From: Jatrophihabitans cynanchi
Lineage (GTDB): Bacteria > Actinomycetota > Actinomycetes > Mycobacteriales > Jatrophihabitantaceae
Length of the DNA stretch: 64,000 bases
Direction: 5' to 3'
Assembly: GCF_027247405.1 (NCBI RefSeq)
Contig: NZ_CP097463.1
Location: forward strand, 1,426,001-1,490,000
The notes below the pieces were generated by a model. It was not told the DNA's origin, ran no database searches, and worked only from the letters and a program-made list of their open reading frames with translations. The position numbers and the translations under genes were made by a program. This document shows positions 8,405 through 16,363 of this stretch, piece after piece. The number at the start of each line of letters is the position of its first letter. The stretch's first letter is position 1.

Positions 8405-9297
8405 CCGGGCTGCAGCTGGTGATCCTCGGCGGCATGCTCGCCGCTGCCGGGCTGGTGCTCGGCGTGCATGCGCTGCGCCCGGCGCCGCCGGCGCTCGCGG
8501 CCGCGCTGGCGCAGCTGTCGGCCGAGCCGACCACGGTGGCGTTCACCTTGCCGACCACGTCGACGCGTGACCGGTGGGACTGGCTTCCCCGCCGGCTGGC
8601 TGACGCCCTCGATGGGCACCTGGGCGTCTCTGGCGCCGACCTGAAGATCATCGGCTGGACGCGGTCCCAGCTGGCCGCCCGGAAGGTGACACTCGCCGTC
8701 ACCGGGCTGATCGCGCCGTCGCTGCTCAGCGTCGTCCTCGCCTTCGCCGGGCTCGGCGCGCTGGCTGCGTTCCCGGTGGTGATCGGGCTGGCGATCGGCG
8801 CCGTCGCGTGGCTGCTGCCGACCCAAGAGGCGCGCGAGTTCGCGGCGAGGGCCCGGCTCGAGTTCCGCACGAACCTGGAGTTCTTCCTCACGCTGGTGGC
8901 CGGCGAGCGGCGTGCCCGCGGCTCGGTCGAGCAGGCGCTAGAGGAAGCGGTCGAGATCTCGGACAGCATGCCGTTCATCGCGATGCGCCGAGCCATCGCC
9001 CGCGCGATGCTCGCCGGGCAGAAGCCGTGGCGTGACCTGCGCGCGCTCGGTGAGGAGCTCGAGGTCGACGAGCTGCGCAACCTGGCCGACATCGCCGAGG
9101 TCGCCGCCGATGGTGCCGCGGTCTACAACACCCTGCTGGCCACCGCCCGCACGCTGCGCCACGAAGAACTGTCCGATGCCCGCACCGAGGCCAACGAAGT
9201 CAGTGAGCGGATGTCGCGCCCGCTGGCGCTGCTGGTCTTCGGGCTGACTGCGTTCGTGCTGGTCCCGTTCGCCTTGCGCATGTTCGGAGCCGCCTAA
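8401..9297 (+). CDS. TadC-like inner-membrane platform protein
   Basis: A 298-residue integral membrane protein, paralogous to TadB. An N-terminal helix starts at residue 2 (TGLQLVILGGMLAAAGLVL). A central pair follows (LIAPSLLSVVLAFAGLGALAAF and VVIGLAIGAVAWLLP). The T2SSF cytoplasmic domain contains FFLTLVAGERRARGSVEQAL, and a final helix reads LALLVFGLTAFVLVPFAL. The GTG at 8401 overlaps the TadB stop. It is the last of the machine genes before the pilin gene. Confidence 0.86.
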   Translation: MTGLQLVILGGMLAAAGLVLGVHALRPAPPALAAALAQLSAEPTTVAFTLPTTSTRDRWDWLPRRLADALDGHLGVSGADLKIIGWTRSQLAARKVTLAVTGLIAPSLLSVVLAFAGLGALAAFPVVIGLAIGAVAWLLPTQEAREFAARARLEFRTNLEFFLTLVAGERRARGSVEQALEEAVEISDSMPFIAMRRAIARAMLAGQKPWRDLRALGEELEVDELRNLADIAEVAADGAAVYNTLLATARTLRHEELSDARTEANEVSERMSRPLALLVFGLTAFVLVPFALRMFGAA

Positions 9298-9373
9298 CGA
9301 TGCCTCACTTGTCCTGCGACCCCCGGCTCACCAATCCAACGAACGAGAAACCCCACATAGAAAGGGAAACGCC

Positions 9374-9604
9374 ATGTCGACCACTCTGCTCCGCGCCCGC
9401 CGAGGCCTAGAACGGGTCTCGGCCGTCCTGCTGCTGACCACGTTGGCCACCCTCGCCTGGATGCGCGGGGAGACTGTGCGCGACGACCGCGGCTCGGACT
9501 CCTCGGAGAAGTCGCTGATGATCATCCTCGGCATCACGATCGGCGGCGTGGTCACCGCTGCGGCCGGCACCTACATAGCCACCAAGACCAAGCTGTTCAA
9601 GTAA
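9374..9604 (+). CDS. Flp-type pilin with an unusually long leader
   Basis: A 76-residue protein, probably the major pilin of the locus. The segment RG|SDSSEKSLMIILGITI (G40|S41) shows the type IV prepilin pattern: cleavage after Gly, Glu at +5 (E45), then a hydrophobic helix of about 20 residues and a short tail ending KTKLFK. The mature form would be only 36 residues. The leader is 40 residues and contains its own hydrophobic stretch (about 17-29), which is long for a Flp leader. AAAGGG lies upstream of the ATG. The prepilin peptidase at 1625 is the expected processing enzyme. Confidence 0.78.
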   Translation: MSTTLLRARRGLERVSAVLLLTTLATLAWMRGETVRDDRGSDSSEKSLMIILGITIGGVVTAAAGTYIATKTKLFK

Positions 9605-9620
9605 CAACTCCTCCGGACCG

Positions 9621-10106
9621 ATGCCCCTCGCACCCGTGCGGACCCGAGCGAGATCCTCGCCCGAGGCCCCGACACACCACCCCGCAGCAGCGCGGCGCGG
9701 CCGGAGGCGAGTGCTCCCAGAACGCGGCGACCGAGGGTCGTCATCGGTAGAGTTCACGATCCTGTTCCCGATCATCGTGATCTTGCTGTTCGGCGGCCCG
9801 CAGCTGGCGATGTGGTACTTCGCCCGCGAGTCCGCGCAGGCCGCCGCCACGTCGGCCGCCCGCGCGGCCAGCGTCGTGTCGGCCACCCCGGGGGACGGGA
9901 AGACGGCCGCGGAAAGCTACCTGGCCCGCGTTGGTTCGGACACGATCACTGGGTACCGCGTCACCGAGACCGACACCGCGACCACGGTCACGATCCACAT
10001 CCACGTGAATGTGCAGAGCATGGTGCCGCTGCCAGGCATCGACCCGACCGCGGATGTCACGCTCACCCGCTCCAAGGAGCGCTTCACTACCCCGGACTCG
10101 CCATGA
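9621..10106 (+). CDS. TadE-like pseudopilin
   Basis: A protein of up to 161 residues with one N-terminal hydrophobic helix preceded by a prepilin-like site (DRGSSSVEFTILFPIIVILL; Glu at +5 after Gly). This is the hallmark of TadE-type minor pilins of Flp systems. The C-terminal domain is exported and beta-rich in character. The ATG at 9621 has no clear ribosome-binding site. A GTG at 9711 preceded by GGAGG would give a leader of about ten residues, more typical of TadE, so the true start may be 90 bp downstream. It overlaps the next gene by four bases. Confidence 0.78.
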   Translation: MPLAPVRTRARSSPEAPTHHPAAARRGRRRVLPERGDRGSSSVEFTILFPIIVILLFGGPQLAMWYFARESAQAAATSAARAASVVSATPGDGKTAAESYLARVGSDTITGYRVTETDTATTVTIHIHVNVQSMVPLPGIDPTADVTLTRSKERFTTPDSP

Positions 10107-10579
10107 CCGCCCGCCGCGCACGGACGGCGTTCCGGTGGCGCGCGGCCGACGACGACCGCGGGTCGGAGTCGGTCGAGCTGGCGATCCTGCTGCCGATCGG
10201 GATCCTCGTACTGGCCGCCATCGTCGTCGGCGCACGCATCTGGCTGGCCGCCGACCGGATGAGCGGTGTCGCCGGCGCCGCCGCCCGCGAAGCCTCGATC
10301 GCTCGCTCTCCGGATAGCGCGCAGACGCTGGCCAAGACCGGCGCGAAACAAGCACTAGCCAGCGACGGGCTGCACTGCACCAACATCCGGGTCAACGTCG
10401 ACACCTCCGGGTTCTACGCACCACCTGGCACCGCCGCGTCGGTCCACGTGGACGTCTGGTGCACCGTCGAGCTGTCCGATATCGGGGTCAAAGGGCTGCC
10501 CGGGGCCAAGACGCTGCACGACAGCGCCACCAGCCCCCTCGACCCAGCACGCGACTTGACTCTCGGGAGCGGACCATGA
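10103..10579 (+). CDS. TadE/TadF-like pseudopilin
   Basis: A 158-residue protein of the same plan as its upstream neighbour: a basic N-terminus, a prepilin-like site (DRGSESVELAILLPIGILVL, Glu at +5), a single transmembrane helix and an exported domain with two cysteines (LHCTN and VWCTV) that could form a disulfide. The ATG at 10103 overlaps the preceding stop, and the stop overlaps the next start. By position and leader it is a minor pilin or pseudopilin of the Tad machine. Confidence 0.78.
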   Translation: MTARRARTAFRWRAADDDRGSESVELAILLPIGILVLAAIVVGARIWLAADRMSGVAGAAAREASIARSPDSAQTLAKTGAKQALASDGLHCTNIRVNVDTSGFYAPPGTAASVHVDVWCTVELSDIGVKGLPGAKTLHDSATSPLDPARDLTLGSGP

Positions 10580-11055
10580 CCGGCACGTTCACGCCGCCGA
10601 TCATCGCCCGTCTACGCCGAGCAGTGCGCCGCGCAGCGCGTTGGTGTCGCGGATCGCGTCGAGACGATGGCGGCTCGGTCGCCGTGCTGATGTGTTTCAT
10701 CGTGCTGCTCGGCGCAACCCTGGGCACATTCCTCGTTGACGCCGGCGCGAACATCTCCGCAGCGAACAAGGCCGACACCTACTCCTCGGAGGCGGCCCGG
10801 GCGGCCTCGATCGCCCTCGGTCCCATCCCGACCTCGGACGGCACGGCGACACTGCGGGCGGCAGCCGCGGCCCGCGCCTATCTGCAGAAGGTCGGGGTGA
10901 CGACCTACGACGTGCACGTGGTCGGGCCGGCGACGGTGCAGGTCGAGGTCACCGCCACCGACACCGCCCCCATCCTCGGCTTCACCGTCAGCCAGACCAG
11001 GACCCACACCGCGCAGCTGCAAGTCGGTGTCACCAACGGGCAAGGAGTGGGATGA
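10576..11055 (+). CDS. TadG-like pilus-associated membrane protein
   Basis: A 159-residue protein with an Arg-rich N-terminus, then a hydrophobic helix introduced by DDGGSVAVLMCFIVLLGATL, and an exported domain of about 110 residues. The leader resembles the TadE proteins but lacks the Glu at +5, as is common in TadG-type proteins that are not processed as pilins. The ATG at 10576 overlaps the previous stop, and its own stop overlaps the start of the 1116-residue protein. A structural or anchoring role at the pilus base is inferred. Confidence 0.7.
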   Translation: MTGTFTPPIIARLRRAVRRAARWCRGSRRDDGGSVAVLMCFIVLLGATLGTFLVDAGANISAANKADTYSSEAARAASIALGPIPTSDGTATLRAAAAARAYLQKVGVTTYDVHVVGPATVQVEVTATDTAPILGFTVSQTRTHTAQLQVGVTNGQGVG

Positions 11056-14000
11056 CAACGCCACCCGGACACGCACCGCATCGGCGACTCATCCCCCTTG
11101 CGCGGGGGATCGGCGCGCTGATCGTGTTGGTGGCCATCGTCGGCGGCGTGCCGCTGCTGATGGCCGGCTTGCACCTGTCGCCGCATGGCGTGCCGTCGTT
11201 GCACCAGCTCAAGCACGATCTGACCAGCCACGACAACGGGCAGCTCGCCCTGGTCGTGATCGCGATCGGCGTGGGGATCTGCTGGGCCCTGTTCGTGTTG
11301 TCGCTGATCCCCGAGATCGTGGCCACGGCGCGGAAGCGGCCGTCGTACCCGCTGCCCGGTCTCGGCGGGTTTCAACGGCCGGCGGGCGCGCTGGTCGCGG
11401 CGATCGCGATTGGGTTCGCGATCGCGCCGATGATCACCGGCCTGGGTAGCCGCGCGTCGGCCGCTGCGGCGCCGCTGCCGGGTAGCGGTCAGCGGACCGC
11501 GGCGACCAGCGTGAGCGCACCGCAGGTGACGAGTCCTGGGCACGAGGGTTCCGCGGCGCGGCCGGCCGGGGCGCACGGCGCCGGGCAGCACGCCACCTCC
11601 AGCCACGAGAGGTCGGCGTCCCCGAGCACGCCGACGCATCATCCGACCTACGAGGTTCAGCGCCGCGACACCCTGTGGCAGATCGCCGAAGACCACCTCG
11701 GCGACCCGATGCGCTACACCGAGATCGCCGCGCTCAACCAGCACACGCTCGGCCCGGACAACCTGATCGTGGCCGGCATGCACCTGATCATGCCGAGCGA
11801 CGCGACCGGCCTCACTCCGGCCGGACAGACCCACGGCCACCCGGGCGGGGACGCGGACACGGTTCGGGTGCGAGTCCAGCCCGGCGACACGCTGTCCGGG
11901 CTCGAGGAGCAGGTCACGGGCAGCACGAACTGGCAGCCCGGCTGGGACGCGAACCAGGGCCGGGTCGAGCCCGGCGGCGAGCACTTCGACGACCCCAACC
12001 TGATCAAGCCAGGCTGGGTGCTCGACATCCCGACCGCCGCCACCACAGCAACGCCGACGGCGCCGCAGACCCACCAGGAGCCGACACACCCCCGACAGCA
12101 GCCTGCGCAACATCGACCGCCGCAGCAGAACCAACCAGGGCAGCCCGGCCCCGGATCGTCCACGCCCACCCACCCCGCACCGGCGCACACGCCGGCGTCG
12201 ACACCACCGGCCGCGTCGACCGCACCGTCCGCGACGCAGCACCGTACGGGTCCCGCGGACAGCCACCACGCGCCCGCGGCAGCAGAAGACCGCTACGTCG
12301 CCCTGACCGTCGGTGGCGGCCTGCTCGCGGCGTCGACCTTCGCGACGCTGATGACGCTGCGCCGCCGCAAGTTCCGGCACCGCCGCCCCGGACACGTGGT
12401 GGCGTCGCTGCCGCCGGACCTGGTGCCGCTCGAGCAGGTCCTGGTGTCTATCGGTCGCCCGGCGCTGGCCAAGATGACCTTCCTCGACTTGGCGCTGCGC
12501 GATCTCGCGAACCAGATCGGCGCGCGGCCGGACGGGCAACTGCCCGACGTCGCCAGCGCGGCGATCAACGACGACTACCTCGAGTTGTACCTGGCCAGCG
12601 ACAACCCACCTCCCGTCCCGCCTGCGCCATGGCTACAGAGCGACCCGCTGCGCTGGACGCTCGGCCGCGACACCGACCTCGACCCGGCGGCCGCCGACCG
12701 ACTCGCGCCCTACCCGTGCCTGGTGAGCGTGGGATACAGCGAGGACGGCACCGAGTACCTGCTCGACCTCGAGCACGCAGGCGCGCTGCATCTGGCCGGC
12801 GACCCGCGTCGCTGCCTGGACCTGGCCCGCTACATGGTGGCCGAGCTGGCCAACAACATGTGGAGCGACCACCTGACGGTCACCGTGGCCGGGTTCGCCG
12901 GCGAGCTCGTCCACGCGAACCCGACCCGGCTCGCGCACACGGACGATCCACACGCGGCGGCCGCCGCGGCGGCACGGGTCGCCGGCGAGAACCGGGACGT
13001 GGCCGGCGACGCCGGGATCGACGTGCTGGCCGGCCGGCTGCGCGGCACGGACGGTGACGTGTGGATGCCGCACGTGCTGCTCGCCGCACCGGGCGTGAAC
13101 CGGGAAGATATCGAGCTGTTGCGCGGCACCGCCGCGGGCGGCCGCGCCGCGGTTGCCGTGGTGCTCACCGGCGGCAGGAGCGGCGACGACGTCCCGGTGG
13201 ACGCCGCGGCGGACGGGCCGCTGGTACAGGTGACCAGTACCGGGGCGCTGGTGACGTCGCTGCTCCCAGTCGGTGACGTGCTGGCATTGGGTCTGCCCGA
13301 GGCCGACGCGCCGGACCTCGCACGGGCCATCGCGCTCGACCGAGACGGCGCGCTGGACGAACCGACACCGCGATCGACCGGAGAGCGGCCGTGGGACGCG
13401 TTCGCCGACGCGGCCGGCGCTCTGTTGCCGGAGTACACCGTGCCGCGCACCGCGAGCGGCCCAGCCGCGCTCGACCCGGGGCAGCCGGTCAGCTCGTCGC
13501 TGCTGCCTGGCCCGGACGAGGCGTACGTCGCAGCGGCGGCGACCACCGAGCAGGACCTGGTCCAACTGGCCCCCGCGGTGACGGTGGAGGCACGGGCCGC
13601 GGTCGAGCAGGCCGACCCTGATCTCGACGAGCTGGTGGCGGCGTGGCGCGACCCGGGGGCGCGGCTGGCCAAGCTTCAGCTGCTCGGCCCGGTGACGGTC
13701 ACGGCCTACGGCCGTCCACCGGTCAAGCAGGAGGACTTCTGCACCGAGATCGTGGCCTACCTGTGGCACAAGCCGCACGGCGTGTCTACGGACGAGTTCG
13801 CCAACGAGCTGTGGCCGAACAAGGACTACAGCGGCACCGACTCCTACCCGAAGGACATGGCCAGCCGCACCCGGCAGTGGCTCGGGGTCGACCCGCGCAC
13901 CGGCAAGGAGTACTGGCCGCGGGCGCGCCGCGACGGGGTGCAGGGCTACCGCCTGACCGGGCTGATGTGCGATGTCGACCTGTTCCGGCGGCTGCGCGCG

Positions 14001-14402
14001 CGCGGCGAAGCGCGCGGCGCCGAGGGACTGCCCGACCTGGTAGCGGCACTGGACCTGGTGTCCGGGACGCCGCTGAGCCGGCTACGTCCGTTCGGCTACG
14101 GGTGGCTGCCGGCCGGGGACGAGCTGCTCTACCAGGGCGCGGTCGCCGAGGTGGCACACCTCGTCGCCACCCGGGCGCTGGAGGCAGGCGACGACGCCGA
14201 GGCGCTGCGGGCCTGCGAGCTCGCGTTGGAGTTCAACGGTGAGGACGACTGGGCGCTGCTGCAGATGACCAAGGCGCACGAGCGTGCCGGGCGCGACGCG
14301 GAGAAGGAAGCAACGATCCTGCGGCTGCGCACGCTGGAGGATCCGCCAGCGCGGACGCTGGAGGTCATGCGTCGCAACGGCTGGCTTTCGCGCGGCGCGT
14401 GA
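11052..14402 (+). CDS. Membrane protein with LysM domains and a C-terminal BTAD regulator domain
   Basis: A 1116-residue multidomain protein closing the Tad operon. Hydrophobic helices lie near residues 15-38, 63-90 and 113-135. Two LysM-type peptidoglycan-binding modules follow (about 199-250, YEVQRRDTLWQIAEDHLGD; about 270-335, VQPGDTLSGLEEQV), then a Pro/Gln-rich linker and another helix near 415-437. The large remaining part ends in a winged-helix region (from about 875, LQLLGPVTVTAYGRPP) and a bacterial-transcriptional-activator TPR-like domain (about 976-1116). LysM would lie outside and the regulator inside, so it could couple the wall state to transcription or to the pilus ATPase. This arrangement is known in actinobacterial Tad-type loci, but its function is not established. 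Confidence 0.82.
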   Translation: MTTPPGHAPHRRLIPLARGIGALIVLVAIVGGVPLLMAGLHLSPHGVPSLHQLKHDLTSHDNGQLALVVIAIGVGICWALFVLSLIPEIVATARKRPSYPLPGLGGFQRPAGALVAAIAIGFAIAPMITGLGSRASAAAAPLPGSGQRTAATSVSAPQVTSPGHEGSAARPAGAHGAGQHATSSHERSASPSTPTHHPTYEVQRRDTLWQIAEDHLGDPMRYTEIAALNQHTLGPDNLIVAGMHLIMPSDATGLTPAGQTHGHPGGDADTVRVRVQPGDTLSGLEEQVTGSTNWQPGWDANQGRVEPGGEHFDDPNLIKPGWVLDIPTAATTATPTAPQTHQEPTHPRQQPAQHRPPQQNQPGQPGPGSSTPTHPAPAHTPASTPPAASTAPSATQHRTGPADSHHAPAAAEDRYVALTVGGGLLAASTFATLMTLRRRKFRHRRPGHVVASLPPDLVPLEQVLVSIGRPALAKMTFLDLALRDLANQIGARPDGQLPDVASAAINDDYLELYLASDNPPPVPPAPWLQSDPLRWTLGRDTDLDPAAADRLAPYPCLVSVGYSEDGTEYLLDLEHAGALHLAGDPRRCLDLARYMVAELANNMWSDHLTVTVAGFAGELVHANPTRLAHTDDPHAAAAAAARVAGENRDVAGDAGIDVLAGRLRGTDGDVWMPHVLLAAPGVNREDIELLRGTAAGGRAAVAVVLTGGRSGDDVPVDAAADGPLVQVTSTGALVTSLLPVGDVLALGLPEADAPDLARAIALDRDGALDEPTPRSTGERPWDAFADAAGALLPEYTVPRTASGPAALDPGQPVSSSLLPGPDEAYVAAAATTEQDLVQLAPAVTVEARAAVEQADPDLDELVAAWRDPGARLAKLQLLGPVTVTAYGRPPVKQEDFCTEIVAYLWHKPHGVSTDEFANELWPNKDYSGTDSYPKDMASRTRQWLGVDPRTGKEYWPRARRDGVQGYRLTGLMCDVDLFRRLRARGEARGAEGLPDLVAALDLVSGTPLSRLRPFGYGWLPAGDELLYQGAVAEVAHLVATRALEAGDDAEALRACELALEFNGEDDWALLQMTKAHERAGRDAEKEATILRLRTLEDPPARTLEVMRRNGWLSRGA

Positions 14403-15084
14403 ACCGCGCGCGACTTCAGGCATCGAGGCAAGGCGTCCACGTACAGCTGTGATCGACGCTGCCGTCGGCCCCACGGTTCCGCTTGTCGGAACGCACCGGC
14501 TGCTTCCCACGATGCGCCGAGCAGCGGCGCGCCGGCCACGCCGACGACGAGCACGGTACAGCTCGCGGTGCACCTCCGAAGCGTGGCCCGCGCGGCGTCG
14601 GCTGCTGTCAACGGCGGGAAGTTATGAGCACCATCTGGAGCCGGAGGTGACAGGTCCCGCGGCTGCACGCGGCGGGTGACTGACCCGTCCGGCCGGCGTG
14701 CGTGCGACGTCGCGCGCGGAGCGGCTCTAACGCCGCTCGGCTCGCGCCGACCGTCGGAATCAGCCGGGCTGCGTCGCAAGTTGAGGGGCGTCGCTGGCGC
14801 GGCGTGAGTCTTGCCGAGAGTCGCCTCACCGGCCTTGCGTCAGGTCCACGACCCGCTCCTGCAGGAATTTCCTGCACCCCTGGCGGCGGCCGCGGTGGAC
14901 TGGGGCGACCTTCACACCTCCCGGAATTGCTGGGGTACGACCTTCGTCTTGGTGCCGACGGCGGGCGCCGCGGCGTGCGATTGCGCTGCCAGCGCCGCCG
15001 CGCGGTCGCGTTGGGCGACTGACTGGTGGACCTCCCTGCGGAGCGTCTGGGCCACGCGCCCGACGTTCCCCGGAGGTATCACCG
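14403..15084. other. Non-coding region between the Tad operon and the sigma-like gene
   Basis: No convincing gene lies in these 680 bases. A hairpin at 14719-14738 (GAGCGGC and GCCGCTC around six bases) could end the Tad transcript, though it has no T-tract. A 17-bp palindrome stands at 14860-14876. The region is a plausible control region for the sigma-like gene at 15085. Confidence 0.45.
14860..14876. promoter_or_regulatory. 17-bp palindrome, operator candidate
   Basis: TGCAGGAA and TTCCTGCA flank a single T. The perfect symmetry with an AT-rich centre, about 210 bp upstream of the sigma-like gene, suggests a binding site for a dimeric regulator. I see no second copy in the window. Confidence 0.35.
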
Positions 15085-15870
15085 ATGTACGGCTCGCACC
15101 CCCTCGGCGACTGGTCCCAGCTCGTCCACCGGCTCGATGCGGCTGGCATCCCCGGGCAGTGGTCCGGCGACGCGCGGCTGGCTGGCCTGCGCTCGATCGA
15201 CGAGCTCCGGGTCTTGACCGCGCCGGGCAATCCGGGCCGCGCCGACGAGGTTCTCGCGGCCCTCGTCCACCTCGCCGCCGGCGAGGGCGCGGGCGACCAT
15301 GACGCCGTCATCGTGCTGCTGCACCTGTTGCTTCCGGGGGCGCGCCGGATCGCCGAGCGGGTCCGTCATCTGGCCGCCGACCCGCTCGGCCTCGTGCTGG
15401 GTGAGCTCGCGCTCCAGGTGCACAGCTACCCGCTGTCGCGGCGCACGCACGCGTACGCCGCGAACCTGCTGATGACCACCCAGCAGGTGGTGTGGCGCGA
15501 GCTCAAGCGCTACCGCACGGACAGGAGCGTGCCGCCCGAGCTGCTGATCGACCCCATCGCCGATACCCACGGCCCGGACGGGTCCGGCGACGGTCGGCTG
15601 GGCGTGCTCGACCGTGAGGTTCGCGGGTCCGACGCAGAGGACATCGACCTGGTCGACATGCTCTTGTGGGCTCGCCGGACCGGCGCCGTAGACGCCGAGG
15701 ACCTGGCCGTGCTGGTCGAGGTGGAGTACGCCCGCGAGACACCCGGGATCGCTGCGCCGCTGACGGTCGTGGCCGCCCGGCGCGGATGCACCGTGCGGAC
15801 CGTCCAGCGCCGCCGTGACCGCGCGCTGCAGCGGCTGCGGGCCTACCGCGAGGCCTACCTGGTGGCGTAG
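15085..15870 (+). CDS. Sigma-factor-like regulatory protein
   Basis: A 261-residue helical protein. The C-terminal segment ARRGCTVRTVQRRRDRALQRL looks like the recognition helix of a sigma-70 region 4 or LuxR-like helix-turn-helix. The middle segment (AANLLMTTQQVVWRELKRYR) resembles the region 2 helices of divergent sigma factors, but the canonical region 2 core motifs are not obvious. GGAGG precedes the ATG at 15085 by about eight bases. It lies directly upstream of the type IV secretion operon, and the first copy of the intergenic repeat (15925) follows it, so a role in driving transfer genes is plausible. A non-sigma DNA-binding protein is the main alternative. Confidence 0.6.
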   Translation: MYGSHPLGDWSQLVHRLDAAGIPGQWSGDARLAGLRSIDELRVLTAPGNPGRADEVLAALVHLAAGEGAGDHDAVIVLLHLLLPGARRIAERVRHLAADPLGLVLGELALQVHSYPLSRRTHAYAANLLMTTQQVVWRELKRYRTDRSVPPELLIDPIADTHGPDGSGDGRLGVLDREVRGSDAEDIDLVDMLLWARRTGAVDAEDLAVLVEVEYARETPGIAAPLTVVAARRGCTVRTVQRRRDRALQRLRAYREAYLVA

Positions 15871-15924
15871 CTGAGCTGGCTTCGGTGCACCCGTCCGAAG
15901 GCGCTCCAAAGTCTCCCGCCGCGG

Positions 15925-15973
15925 CCTGTCGTGTTCGGGGGTCGCCACACCGCTTGGTGGCAGTGAGAGCACC
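15925..15973 (+). repeat. Intergenic repeat copy A, before the type IV secretion operon
   Basis: This 49-bp sequence begins CCTGTCGTGTTCGGGG and ends CAGTGAGAGCACC, 31 bp before the ATG at 16004. Copies B (20612-20660) and C (46159-46203) stand before two other transfer operons. Its placement suggests a common promoter or processing signal. Confidence 0.7.
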
Positions 15974-16003
15974 TCCACCCTCCACCGACCAGGAGCAGGT
16001 TCC

Positions 16004-16363
16004 ATGCCAGACACTGAGGCCGTCGCCCTCGCGCCGCCGACACCCAGCCGCCCCACCACCGTCGGCGAGGTCGTCGAGTTGCTGGACCGCTACGCCGCGG
16101 CCGACCGAGACCTGGATGCGGAGCTCGAACGGATCAGGGCCGAAGTGTCCTCCTCGCGGCGAGTCAGCCAGGGCACCGTGACCAGGCTCGTGAGGCTGCT
16201 CGAAGGCTCCTTGGTGCCCGGCGTACGCGCCAAGGCCGACCTCGATGCGCTACCCGCGGCGCTGCGCCGGGCGGGCATCGCGCAGTGGGCCCGGCGAACC
16301 GCGTCACCGCCTCCCGGGCCAGTGCGGCGCACGGCGCTGCGGCCGCTCGGGAGCACCGCGTGA
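16004..16363 (+). CDS. Small helical protein opening the transfer operon
   Basis: A 119-residue soluble protein with no recognised family. The central part (VVELLDRYAAADRDLDAELE to VTRLVRLLEG) is strongly alpha-helical with heptad-like leucines; the ends are Pro/Ala-rich. GGAGCAGG precedes the ATG. The stop codon overlaps the GTG start of the P-loop protein (GTGA), so the two are probably translationally coupled. Its position at the head of a type IV secretion operon suggests an accessory or regulatory function. Confidence 0.65.
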   Translation: MPDTEAVALAPPTPSRPTTVGEVVELLDRYAAADRDLDAELERIRAEVSSSRRVSQGTVTRLVRLLEGSLVPGVRAKADLDALPAALRRAGIAQWARRTASPPPGPVRRTALRPLGSTA

